A stretch of 64,000 nt of DNA from NCBI GenBank assembly GCA_030015575.1, contig CM057350.1, positions 523,458,959 to 523,522,958 of the forward strand. The letters are read 5' to 3'. How positions within the stretch are numbered: position 1 is the first letter of the stretch; each line of letters opens with the position of its first letter. Positions 22,878 to 33,954 of the stretch are shown piece after piece. A program made the position numbers and the translations under genes. The DNA is from Agapanthus africanus (lineage: Eukaryota > Streptophyta > Magnoliopsida > Asparagales > Amaryllidaceae). Under the pieces are notes generated by a model, which worked only from the letters and a program-made list of their open reading frames with translations, did no database searches and had not been told where the DNA came from.

Positions 22878-24042
22878 CAAACAACAACAAAAACAACAAC
22901 AACAACTGAGCCTTTTATCCCAAGCATATGGGGTAGGCTACATGAACCAACATGAGAATCACGCCGGGTCCAGCACATGAATCCTCTGTCTCCACTCACT
23001 TCTATCGAACAATATACTTTCATTGAGTCCTTTGGCAACCATATCGTTTTGTATCACCTCCATCCATGTTTTCTTCGGTCTCCCTTTTGCCCTTTTGCCA
23101 TTACCCATATCGAGAGTATCTATTCGTCGAACCGGTGCTTCCATAGGTCTGCGTCGCACATGACCAAACCATCTAAGCCGGTTTTCCCGCATCTTCTCCT
23201 CCACGGGTGCTACACCAACTTTTGCACGAATATCCTCATTTCGCACCTTGTCTTTTCTAGTGTTACCGCACATCCAACGAAGCATGCGCATCTCCGCTAC
23301 GTTCATCTTCTGTGTATGATGCTTCTTAGGAGCCCAGCATTCTGTACCATATAATAAGGCAGGCCGAATAGCGCTCCGATAAAACTTCCCTTTCAATTTT
23401 AACGGAAAGTTACGATCACACAAAATCCCTGTTGCACTCCTCCATTTCAACCAACCAGCTTGGATCCTTTGATTAACATCACTATCAATCTCCCCATTCC
23501 TTTGGATGATGGAACCTAGATATCTAAACTGGTCGCTCGGTGATATCTCTTGCCCTTCCAATGTTATACCAATATGGTTCTGACTTCTCTGGCTACTAAA
23601 TTTGCAGTGCATATATGCTGTCTTGGACCTGCTCAATCTGAATCCCCGAGATTCCAATGTTTGTCTCCATAATTCCAATTTGGCATTAACCCCTGCTTTC
23701 GTCTCATTTACTAGAACAATATCATCAGCGAATAGCATACACCAAGGGACCTCATCTTGGATAGTTCTAGTAAGCTCATCCATCACGATGGTAAACAGGA
23801 AAGGACTTAATGCAGATCCTTGATGTAAACCAATAGTAATCGGAAAATCACTTGTTAAGCCATCGCAAGTTCTGACATTTGCCACTACTCCGTCGTACAT
23901 ATCCTTGATTATGTCAATATACTTGACGGGGACCCCCTTTTTCATCATTGTCCCCCATAATACCTCTCTAGGTACCTTGTCGTACGCTTTTTCTAAATCA
24001 ATAAATATCATATGCAAATCTCTTCTCCTCTCTCGAAAGCGC
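22878..24042 (-). mobile_element. LINE-1: 5'-truncated RTE-clade LINE
   Basis: 1,165 bp on the minus strand, flanked by the 13-bp TSD. The 3' end is a (TTG)n-type tail (CAACAACAAC… on the plus strand) after an 80-bp 3' UTR, and not poly(A). That is typical of the RTE clade. The 5' end stops within the RT domain. It is highly similar to LINE-2. Confidence 0.9.
22959..24042 (-). CDS. C-terminal two thirds of RTE LINE ORF2 (reverse transcriptase), uninterrupted
   Basis: A continuous frame reads FIDLEKAYDKVPREVLW, then GLHQGSALSPFLF, then the catalytic LFADDIVLV, then QFRYLGSIIQ, then the RTE C-terminal MLRWMCGNTRKDK…RWFGHVRRRP, ending VLDPA at 22,959-22,961. The frame runs on upstream to 24,107 but those residues come from the flanking element. 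The endonuclease and RT N-terminus are missing by 5' truncation, so it cannot be a full ORF2. There are no stops or frameshifts in what remains, and FADD is intact, which suggests recent insertion. Confidence 0.9.
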
Positions 24043-24055
24043 TCGATAAATATTA

Positions 24056-24520
24056 ATGCATGCAAAATATATTCAGGTACTGTTCTCGGACTAGTCCTGC
24101 TCAGCAACTATACCAAGTAGTAAATATCATAAAAACGTACTGCTCAAAAGAAATCGTACTCAATAGTACTTGTAACAATGCCTCGTGTGTCTGGTGCGCA
24201 CAGAAATTGAAATCAAAGAATGTGTCATACATGTGCACAGAAACCAAAAATAAGTGCAACGGGTGTGCATGAACACCTGTCAAAGGCAACGGGTGTGCCT
24301 GACAGCAGCATTAGGTGCATATGATATGCATGAAGAATCCCGATTTAGTGCATCTGGTGTGCACCAAAATCGCATCAAACGCGCCAAGTATGCACAAAAT
24401 CCAACTCAAGTGCACAAGGTGCACGAAAACAAATATCGAGTATCACAATCGAAATCGACAGTATACAATACATCTCAATCCAAAACAGGTATACCGTGGT
24501 ATATAATCTCACAACCATGT
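24056..24520 (-). other. Internal region of H0, left piece
   Basis: Continues at 27,727 after G1b. The stretch is studded with GTGCAC/GTGCAT words (about ten between 24,200 and 24,430). I see no gag or pol motif. The TSD CATGT of G1b ends it (24,516-24,520). Confidence 0.5.
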
Positions 24521-27500
24521 TGTCACGCCCCGCTTCCCGGTGTACGACGAAGTGGACGCAACGAGGTCCGATACGTATATACTTAGAAGTACATACGCTA
24601 AGCGTATCTAAGTAATATAAAAGTAAATCATAAGAGACAAGAGATATAGAAATAACAGTAACTTTATTAATAACAATCTTTTGTACAATGCATGAAAAGT
24701 AAATACAACTGAAATGAAAAGCGATGCCTAAACAGTGGCATAACAGGAAATGAAAATACTGAATAGAACAAGGTACAATATCTAGAGCTCGGGGTCTTCG
24801 TGAAACTGCTCCAAGTCTTCACCGATGGGCTCGATCTCTGCTGGGTCTAAAGCACCTGACGACATTCAAAGAAGAAAGAAATAGAATGTCGTCAGCGAAC
24901 AGGCCGTTCGGTAAGTCCCAAAGATAAGGGAGAAATAGACAGAAAGTAAGAGAGGGAGAGAGAGAGCTTTTAATGTTGTATTATAATATTGTAATATTGT
25001 ATTAACGCTGTTGTTTGTAGCCTGGTACAGAAGAATGCCAGTGTATACGAGAGGGGTCTCTATATGCTAGAGACCATGGCAAACGGAATATAGAGTACAA
25101 GGCTCCGTTATACAACCCGGAACAACGGCAATTGGATTCATGTTAGGTGTCTTAATCTTACCGCCTCGTGCCACCTTTAACACCTTCCGTACCAATCTAC
25201 CCCTTAAACCCCGTAGTGTTTTGATTGTATTGTTGTTTTGCATTGTATAAGTTGGATGACTGACCAAAATCATGATATCAGTAACAGAGTGTAACTGCAT
25301 AATCAGGTAAATGGAATAACGGAATAAATGATGTATATCCATGGTTTGATTCAGTCAAGTTGTATAGATTGTTAACTGGATTCTGGGATTCATGTGTTCA
25401 TATTGAGTTGGAATATTAAAGAATGTAAATTGACTTGAATCATATTCAAGTCAGAAATAATCAGACTCAAACCTGAGTCAGACCAAAAAAAATGTAAGTC
25501 GAGGTTCTATATTTGTTAGGGTCCTTATTGTAATTTATAAAAACTTGAGGGAGTTTTATGCAAAAATACTTTTGTATAGTTTTCAAGATACACCTCAAGT
25601 ATTTATTATTCATCTTTATAGTTATAATGAGTGTGATTTATTTTGTGATATTTCTAGTGAAAATATCCTAATTTCATAAATAAAGGTATTAATCTGTAAT
25701 ATTGATTTATTTGAAATTCATAGTATTTTAATGTAACTTATAATTTTGTAATTTTTAGGAAAAGGTGGAAACTTTATCTTATAATAAAATAAGTGTTTAA
25801 ATGATAAATATACATATGTTTATACAAGAATAATTTTTAATAAATATTTTATTTTCCAAAAATCTCATTTTTCTTAAATGTCGTATTTTAAACCTTTCGA
25901 GACCGAATGCTCCTTGCGGAGGTCTGAATCTCGCACTACTAAGCCTGAGGGTGCACATTAAACCGTACTATCCCTAACGAGTTCCCCAAAGGTGGGTTGT
26001 AGTGGCGCTTTGCAAAGATTTAATAAATACTAGTCATTTAGAAAACGGTTTTATAAAGATAAGGTATTTATTTGAAAAGGGTGTAAATTCCGTATTTTAG
26101 ATTCTAGGGTTTCCTAAGCCAACTAACATATTTCTAAATGGTCTAAATGATAAATCATAGAAGCCTCAAATCGTCTCTTCACCGCCAATTGCGGCCAGGT
26201 AAGTGCCAGGTGAGTGGGAGGCTCTCCACTACAAGTAGTGGTCCTAATTAAGTAACCACTCGCCTTAGACACACTTGCCTAGACACCACAAAGTCAGCTT
26301 TAGATAAACGATCGATGTCCACGACATATCATATTTTCCTATTAAAAGATATTGTTTTAAAATTGTTTAAAACTTAGAACTTTTAGAAAAGGTTTTATAA
26401 GAAAAGGGTATTTAAATGTAAAATCTTGTATTATCGTATTCTAAGTTTTGATGATATCATTTAGGGTTGTATTTGCGTGTGTGTGGAGGTAGGTCATTAC
26501 CTCGTGATCTACTTTAGGTATAGCAATTGTTAAGGGTTAAATGTGATAACTAAACATGGTGGTATTTAAGTGCAAAAATACGGTATATTACAAAAGCCAT
26601 CATTTCATGTGTGAAAACTTGTTCAAATTAATTTTTAAGTGATTAGTAGTCAACATGAATCTGTTTAAGCATTATAGAATTAGTGATAAGTGAGATTTGA
26701 TAGAAAACCGAATCGGAAATCGGTTTGTTCCGATTTCCGTCGGGTTTGAAAAGTTGTATTTTTATGAAAGAATAGAAAGGTAGAAAGGAGGGACTTATGG
26801 GTTTGGACAACGCTAGAGAGTGAGAGGGAGATAGTGGGTTTGCCGGTGCGTCGAATCGTCGTCGAGAGCTCCTAGCACGATCACTGGAAAGTCGCCGTCG
26901 ATTTCGTCAGCGCTTCGCCTTTCGCTCGTTTTCTGACGTATCAAGTTCTCTTGAGATTTTGGGAGAGTGGACTTAGGAATTTAGGATGAGAGGGTAGAGG
27001 GTAGGGGTGTTTATATAGGGTTAGGCTAGGGTTAGGGTTTTAATTAAAAAAAATATAAAAAAAGATATGAAAAATGATTAAAATTCATTAAACCTAGGAT
27101 TAAAAAGGATTTATTGGACAAATGATAACCGATCCAAGAATTTAGAGTGTGCAGGAGGGTTGACCAAGTCAAGAGCCAACTTTTCTCAGTTGGTGACTCG
27201 GCCGTCCGGCCAAGTCCGGCCGGCGGCGCCGGACCGAGTTGGCCGAGTCGCCGGCCGGCGACGCTGAGTCGAGCCGAGTCAGGCCACCATAGGCCGGGGA
27301 AACTTCGGGGGTACAATTTGGTATATTTACTTTTTGTTGTCCAGTACATATTTTGGGAGTTATGGCCTTTTGACCGTTGACTTCCAAAAGAAATTAAAAC
27401 AAAATAAATACAAAAATAATGTGGGGCATGGGATTTGAACTTTGGTGGCTTGTTTCAGCAGTGCAAGGTATTACCAATGAGCTACAAGCTCCTTGTAATT

Positions 27501-27721
27501 ATTGTGGGAAAATAACTACTTAAAGTGGTAACAGCAACATTAAATACCCCAAGTACACTTTAATTTTAAAACAATTTTATGTACGCTAAAAATGGAGTTA
27601 TTTAAAAACAAAATAATTACTTATATATATATTGTGCTCAGGTTAAAATACTTATTTATGAATTTTAAAAAATTAACAAAATTTGTATAGAAAAGTGTAT
27701 AGGAAAATTAGGGTTGTTACA
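24521..27721 (-). mobile_element. G1b: solo long LTR with exact TSD
   Basis: 3,201 bp from TGTCACGCCCC to GGTTGTTACA with a perfect 5-bp TSD, CATGT (24,516-24,520 and 27,722-27,726). It aligns with G1a and G1c. On the minus strand it would read TGTAACAACCC…GGGGCGTGACA. A TATA-like TATATAAACACCCC on the minus strand (about 27,002-27,018) is followed by a long CT-rich leader, consistent with an LTR promoter. It contains no protein domain; frames such as 27,044-27,387 are low-complexity (GC-rich CCGGC patch at 27,195-27,290). Confidence 0.9.
27424..27490 (-). other. tRNA-like sequence in G1b
   Basis: Minus strand: TAGCTCATTGGTAA (A-box-like, 27,471-27,484) and GTTCAAATCCC (B-box-like, 27,430-27,440), with CCTTGCACTGCTG between. 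It is the closest of the three copies to a consensus tRNA A box (TRGYNNANNGG). Confidence 0.65.
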
Positions 27722-27726
27722 CATGT

Positions 27727-29541
27727 GCATCAGCGTGCACAAAATCGAATCAAAATACTGAAGTGCATGAAAACTACACCGAAGGTATAAGTCAAATCAC
27801 ATGCATACCATAGGCATGAAATCAAAATCAACATCTCAAATGATATCAAATCAGAACCGAGTGCAACTGTGGTGCACGAAAACTCAATCATGCAAATAAA
27901 TCTCCCAAAATACCGAAATCCAAATGACGGAAACAGTCCTGCTCTGGCACATCCTCTAAAGATCTCTGGCCAACTATCATGGTCACTCATAACATGTCTC
28001 ATCGACGATGCCGAACTCTGGCCTGCTGGGTGTGCGTAATATGATGGATCCTGGGTCCAAGTCTTCTCGTTTAGCATTTCCAGAAAGATCCTATCGGGGT
28101 CTCTCCCAAATCTCGTTTCTGCCGAACTGCCCGGAAGTTATCACCCTTTACTAAATCTGTTTATCGTTCCGGAACGGCTTCATACTCATCACGACTCCTT
28201 CTGGAAGATATATCCATATTTAACGCCTCTGCATGCGTATCACATCTCTGATGTCAACGGAGTGGAACGCCATCTTGTCGAAATCTCGTATGAACCTCTT
28301 ACTCCACTTTTCTTTAATGTCGACTGATTCAGACTCGTTTCTTCATACTTGTAAGGACTGCACTACAAACGGCTATACTCATATCTGGAGTCTCCCAAGT
28401 AATGCATCCCATCACATGATATCGACGTCGAACCTTTCGATCGATTCGTCAAAGTTCCATAATCCCCCAAGAGCTCAGCTCTTGAGCACAGTTTAATAAT
28501 ATCCAGTACATGCCACAGTACCTATGGACCAGCCGTAGAAGGGCAAACCCAAGCCTTATTAATGGCACCGCGGAACTGCCGCAAACCCTTAGGTTCAAAG
28601 GCGTTCCCATGGTCATTATATTGAGTTAGGGTTTCATTCTTTTAGAGGGTCTATAGAATTACTTGCATGTTTTTCCGAATACTTTAAACTTGGAAAAATG
28701 GGTTTCTGACATTTGATCGTCTTCTATCGACTCTTAACGTACCTGTGTAAAGTCTTCTCAAGCTGGAATCAATCAATTTGATGACCTCGCATCGGGGTAT
28801 GCAACGAACCACGTGTCCTAGTTATTCCTCCTTGGGTGACTAGAGATCTTCTATCATATCTCCAAGTACAACTTGTGCTGCATAGCTCCAAACATCTGGG
28901 GAGATATCTTTTCATTCACAGTAGCAACTGGCTCATTCGTCCGCACGCAAAGCAGTGCCTCAATCATCAAGAATATCGGTGCATTGACGGTCATCACATT
29001 CTAGCCGGCCTCTATCAGTGGCCCAATCCTCTAGTGCTGATCTGCACGTTCGAGAAATCCTTGTAAAAGCAAACCATCAAACGCTCATGGCGCGAAAAAC
29101 ACAATATAACGACACATCTATACAATCATGTGCCACCGGAATTACGCCCTGGTCAGCCCCCGTCCAAGACGAGCTCATGCTGACCGCAACTTTAGCCGCA
29201 ACTCTCTTTGCCTATGCAATCGTGGTAATAAAACCACCAACCAATATCGATGAGGATAGATCATAGGAATGAATATAATATTGTGCAAGGAAATATACAT
29301 CCTAAGGCTTCTTAAGCGGAGTAGCGTATCATAAGTATGCTGCGGAACATACACACGGTACGTCACTCTCCTTAAGTCACTTACTCCATCAACCAAGGTC
29401 AACCTATGCGACGAAAGTTCGGGTCTAATACCCCCTCGACCAAGTCTACGTTTCGTAAGGTCAAGCCTAGGTTCCGAATACAAATATACGCCCTAGACTC
29501 CGCATAGTCAAACATAGACTCGAACCAAGGTTAAACCTAAT
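27727..29541 (-). other. Internal region of H0, right piece, no pol recognised
   Basis: About 1.8 kb next to the H0 PBS. The part 28,500-28,700 (minus strand) matches the Copia-C leader around 54,620-54,720, sharing CCCTTCTACGGCTGG. The rest, including the frames 27,730-28,077, 28,233-28,496 and 29,175-29,483, gives no domain I recognise. Either H0 is non-autonomous or its coding part was lost. Confidence 0.5.
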
Positions 29542-29553
29542 GCTCTGATACCA
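29542..29553 (-). promoter_or_regulatory. Primer-binding site of H0
   Basis: Minus strand TGGTATCAGAGC, four bases after an LTR ending CGGGTCGTGACA. This sets H0 as minus-oriented with its 5' LTR to the right. Confidence 0.9.
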
Positions 29554-29557
29554 ACTT

Positions 29558-29799
29558 TGTCACGACCCGAAATGGCACGTGACTGGCACTTGAATCATAT
29601 GAAGTCTATAGGACCCCATCTAATTCAAGTAAGCTAAAAATCCCAGAAATCTAAACCATTTGAAAGAAGGAAGCGAAGGAAAACTTGTTTTAAAGTTTGC
29701 ATATAATCACTTTGAAAAGTCGTAGTAAACCTTTTTAAAACATCAAGTCTTTTCCGAAAATTTCGGCAGAGTCTCCTTTGTAAATACTGGCCCCAAACG
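29558..29799 (-). repeat. End (U5) of the H0 5' LTR
   Basis: Plus strand begins TGTCACGACCCG. It matches the end of N1 in inverted direction (45,405-45,647), for example GGAGACTCTGCCGAAATTTTC. It is interrupted at about 29,799 by LINE-2 and resumes at about 48,222. Confidence 0.85.
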
Positions 29800-29868
29800 G
29801 GTACAACAACAACAACTGAGCCTTTTATCCCAAGCATATAGGGTAGGCTACATGAACCAACATGAGAA

Positions 29869-30964
29869 TCACGCCGGGTCCAGCACATGAATCCTCCGCC
29901 TCCACTCACTCCTATCGAACAATATACTTTCATTGAGTCCTTTGGCAACCATATCGTTTCGTATCACCTCCATCCATGTTTTCTTCGGTCTCCCTTTTAC
30001 CCTTTTGCCATTTCCCATATCGAGAGTATCTATTCGTCGAACCGGTGCTTCCATAGGTCTGCGTCGCACATGACCAAACCATCTTAGCCGGTTTTCCCGC
30101 ATCTTCTCCTCCACAGGTGCTACACCAACTTTTGCACGAATATCCTCATTTCGCACCTTATCTTTTCTAGTGTTACCGCACATCCAACGAAGTATGTGCT
30201 TCTCCGCTACATGCATCTTCTGTGTATGATGCTTTTTAGGAGCCCAGCATTTTGTACCATATAATAAGGCAGGCCGAATAGCACTCCGATAAAACATCCC
30301 TTTCAATTTTAACGGAAAGTTACGATCACACAAAATCCCACTCCTCCATTTCAACCAACCAGCTTGGATCTTTTGATTAACATCACTATCGATCTCCCCA
30401 TTCTTTTGGATGATGGAACCTAGATATCTAAACTGGTCACTCGGTGATATCTCTTGCCCTTCCAATATTATACCAATATGGTTTTGACTTCTCTGGTTAC
30501 TAAATTTGCAATGCATATATGCTGTCTTGGACCTGCTCAATCTGAATCCCCGAGATTCTAATGTTTGCCTCCATAATTCCAATTTGGCATTAACCCCTGC
30601 TTTCGTCTCATTTACTCGAACAATATCAACAGCGAATAGCATACACCAAGGTACCTCATCTTGGATAGTTCTAGTAAGCTCATCCATCACGATGGTAAAC
30701 AGAAATAGACTTAATGTAGATCCTTGATGTAAACCAATTGTAATCGGAAAATCACTCGTTAAGCCATCGCAAGATCTGACATTTGCCACTACGTCATCGT
30801 ACATATCCTTGATTATGTCAATATACTTGACGGGGACCCCCTTCTTCATCATTGTCCCCCATAATACCTCTCTAGGTACCTTGTCGTACACTTTTTCTAA
30901 ATCAATAAATATCATATGCAAATCTCTTCTCCTCTCTCAAAAACGCTCGACAAGTTGACGAAGC
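29869..30964 (-). pseudogene. LINE-2 ORF2, C-terminal part (RT)
   Basis: Same protein as LINE-1: FIDLEKVYDKVPRE, GLHQGSTLSLFLF, FRYLGSIIQKNGEIDSD and RWFGHVRRRP, ending VLDPA. The catalytic box is LFAVDIV, not LFADDIV, so one catalytic Asp is lost. A short in-frame deletion relative to LINE-1 lies at RSGILCD (LINE-1 has RSATGILCD). The frame is broken upstream by the CACTA insertion at 30,965. Confidence 0.88.
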
Positions 30965-30985
30965 AAATACTACTAAAATAGGGGG

Positions 30986-31170
30986 TTGCCCCTACGGATA
31001 ATGAAATCCGTAGGGGCAGATTTATTTTGGCCCTACGGACTAATCCGTAGGGCCAGACGGTTGCCCCTACGGTCTAGGCGTTTTAATTTAAAAATATTAA
31101 ATCGTAATTTGTTGTTTGCCTCTACGGAGCCGCAAACCAATGACCTACGGACTAATACGTAGGGGCGTCT
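30986..31170. repeat. Left subterminal repeats of the CACTA element
   Basis: About six CCCCTACGG or CCGTAGGGG words in both directions, often as GAAATCCGTAGGGG or ACTAATCCGTAGGG palindromes. In CACTA elements such repeats bind the TNPA-type protein. Confidence 0.9.
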
Positions 31171-31203
31171 AAATGGGAATTTAATAAAAAAAAAGGCACA
31201 GAA

Positions 31204-31400
31204 ATGCCCTACGCTAATTATCTCCTCTCGTGCGCGAAACTCCCTAAATCCCCAAATCTCTCGTTCCCGTCGCGTCGCCGATCTCGTCGCCGTTCTCTCC
31301 CTTTCGTCGCCGATCTTATTCCCGATCTCGTCGCCGTTCTTCCTCGTCGCCAATTGCATCGATTGTCGACCACCGATCGATCGTCTCCTCCACCGCACAG
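31204..31400 (+). other. Probable untranslated first exon of the CACTA gene
   Basis: CT- and TCG-rich sequence (CCGATCTCGTCGCCGTTC repeated) ending CACAG|GTTAGTA, a good splice donor at about 31,400. It resembles plant 5' UTR exons. The open frame across it (31,204-31,614) runs into the G-rich intron repeat and is not a gene. Confidence 0.5.
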
Positions 31401-31437
31401 GTTAGTAAATCTTCAATTAAACAAATTTTTGATTATT

Positions 31438-31690
31438 TTAGGGCTAGGGTTCAAGGTTTGGGTACCGATGAGGGTTAGGGTTAGGCATCGGTTGGGGTTA
31501 GCATTAGGGTTGGGGTTGGGGTTGCGGTTGGGGCTAGGGCTGAGGCTGCGGTCGGGGTTGGGGTTGGGGTTAGGGTTAGGGTTGGGGTTCGGCTGGGGCT
31601 GGGGCTGGGGTTAGGGTTAGGGTTAAGGTTGGGGTTGGGGTTGGGGTTCGGCTGGGGCTAGGGCTGGGGCTGGGGTTAGGGTTGGGTTGT
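31438..31690 (+). repeat. G-rich GGGTTAGGGTTGGGG minisatellite
   Basis: About 250 bp built from GGGTTA, GGGTTG, GGGCTA and GGGCTG 6-mers, strongly G-rich on the plus strand and able to form G-quadruplexes. It resembles degenerate telomere DNA, but the plant TTTAGGG 7-mer is absent. It lies in the first intron of the CACTA gene. Confidence 0.85.
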
Positions 31691-32636
31691 GATTTATAAA
31701 GGAGAAATTGGGTGGAAAAAATTTGGCTGTTATGTGTTGGTAGAAAGATTTGTGGTCAAGAGAATGAATGGAAGCATTGTGTTCGCTTATGAGTTTAAGC
31801 ACACAAACAAAGTAACGGTCAAATGGGAATAAGTGTTTAGATTTGGTGATTTGAGTGTGAGGGATTCATGATTCTTTTGTATGAAATTATGTGGAGTTAT
31901 GTGAGGTACTTAAATGTAATGAAAGTTTTTTTTTATATAGTATTGAAGAAAGTTTTTTGTGTTACTAATTCACTTGTTTTGTTGCATATATGGGCATTAA
32001 GCTTCTAAACAATAAGATGATTATATGGCCTAGCTAAATTATGAATGATTAAGTGATTCATAGATGTAGTGATGTCTATCAAACATAAACTTTGATATGA
32101 ATTGCCTCAAATAAATATATAGCTAAACATACTATTTTTCGAGCGGTTTTTATCGTTAAGCATAAGAATCAAATTTTTAATCTAAAATACCCAAGGAAAA
32201 TCTTTATGAATCGTGATATTTAGTTAACTTATTTTCTTTTACCAATGTTTGTTGTGACATTATGTTTATATCTTTATGTTTTAACTTTGAATGCATCTAG
32301 GCATGTATTATTCAGTTAACTTATTTTCTTTTACCAATGTTTGTTGTGAATCGTGATACTTCATATTTATATTTTTCCAATTCTGTTTGATCTTCGTTAG
32401 TTTATTTGATATATATTCTTTCAATTTGAATTTATATTATATTCATCTTGTTTATTGATTTCTTTTCTATGTTGAAAGTATGTATCTCAATCTCAAGTCT
32501 AATGCATCTTAGTTCTTTAATACTCAATTCTTCATATATCTTATTCTCAAGTTGCAACTTTCAAGTAACTAAGCAAGTATTATTTCATAAGTTTAAAATC
32601 ATGTTATATCAGTTACTTTATATTTTATTTAAATAC
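31691..32636. other. AT-rich intron-like DNA in the CACTA element
   Basis: T-rich, no open frame with a domain. A repeated TTAACTTATTTTCTTTTACCAATG phrase (in parts, at about 32,223 and 32,316) is the only internal repeat seen. The TNP2 transposase core would be expected here or nearby and is absent. Confidence 0.6.
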
Positions 32637-32686
32637 TTCGTATAGTCTATGTGACGAGAAGATTCAATCGTATGATAACCGATAGA

Positions 32687-33835
32687 AGCCTTACCCCCCG
32701 ACAGCCGAAACACACATACAACAAGAATACACAACAAACGCATCATTAGAGAGTGATTCAGGATGTTCAAGTTAAAACCAATATATGATATTCGATGATA
32801 ATATGAAACTTTCATATTCTCATCGATACTCATATATGAAACTCAAAGCGCCACTTAGTCCCCGTCTATCGGTTAACATATGTTCGATATTCGTCGTGAC
32901 ATAGAACTATACGAAGGTTGTTAAATATCGGATGGTATAGCTCGATACTAACAATCGTCGTATAGTCTATGTGACGAGAAGATTCAATCGTATGATAACC
33001 GATAGATTTGTCCCGTGAGGACAAGTTAGGAATGTATAAAGCAAATACCTTCATTCACTTGTGTTTTCATCCGTTTCGAGATATTTCGTCGGTACCTTTC
33101 CGCTGGTTCTCCGTGTACAAAGATAGATTAGATGTTCATTTCAACGTTGTTTCACAGCTTTGAAATGATTATCTATTCTATTACAGTGTACTCGGAGAAC
33201 AGCGGGTAGGTGCTGCCGAAATTTACTCGAAATGGTTGAAAGCACAAGCGAATGGGTATTCGCTCTATACATTCTTAATGGGATATAAGCCTTACCCCCA
33301 ACAGCCGAAACACACACATACAACAAGAATACACAACAAACGCATCATTAGAGAGTGATTCAAGATGTTCAAGTTAAAACCAATATATGATACTCGATGA
33401 TAATATGAAACTTTCATATTATCATCGATACTCATATATGAAACTAAAAGCGCCACTTAGTCCCCGTCTATCGGTTAACATACGTTCGATATTCGTCGTG
33501 ACATAGAACTATACGAAGGTTGTTAAATATCGGACGGTATAGCTCGATACTAACAACCGTCGTATAGTCTATGTGACGAGAAGATTCAATCGTATAATAA
33601 CCGATAGATTTGTCCCGTGTGGACAAGTTAGGAATGTATAAAGCAAACACCTTCTTTCACTTGTGATTTCATCCGTTTCGAGATATTTCGTCGGTACCTT
33701 TCCGCTGGTTCTCCGTGTACAAAGATAGATTAGATGTTCATTTCGACGTTGTTTCACAGCTTTGAAATGATTATCTATTCTATTACAGTGTACTCGGAGA
33801 ACAGCGGGGAAGTGCTGCCAAAATTTCACAGGATA
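32687..33835. repeat. Tandem duplication, period 602 bp, in the CACTA element
   Basis: GCCTTACCCCC at 32,688 recurs at 33,290, followed by the same sequence to about 33,830 (GTGCTGCC). A third partial copy of the CGTATAGTCTATGTGACGAG part precedes it at about 32,640. Part of the unit (about 33,222-33,350) reads YSKWLKAQANGYSLYTFLMGYKP on the plus strand, like the linker before DUF4216 in TNP2 proteins, so a coding segment was duplicated. Confidence 0.8.
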
Positions 33836-33954
33836 AATTTTGCGATTGGGTCACAGATCATATAAGTTATTCGAATAACATGTTATTGCTATCAGTTTTA
33901 ATCTAAACTTATATCGTTATGTATTTGTCGTAAAATTTGTTTTGTTAGATCCAC

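Noticed and set aside
22977..23354. Plus-strand frames opposite the LINE RT (also 29,887-30,727)
   Set aside because: They are antisense shadows of the RT frame on the minus strand; the RT motifs decide the strand.
27424..27490. A functional tRNA gene
   Set aside because: A- and B-box-like words are present but I could not find a paired acceptor stem or a convincing anticodon arm, and it recurs inside LTRs.
31438..31690. Interstitial telomere
   Set aside because: The unit is a 6-mer mixture, lacks TTTAGGG, and is bounded inside a CACTA element.
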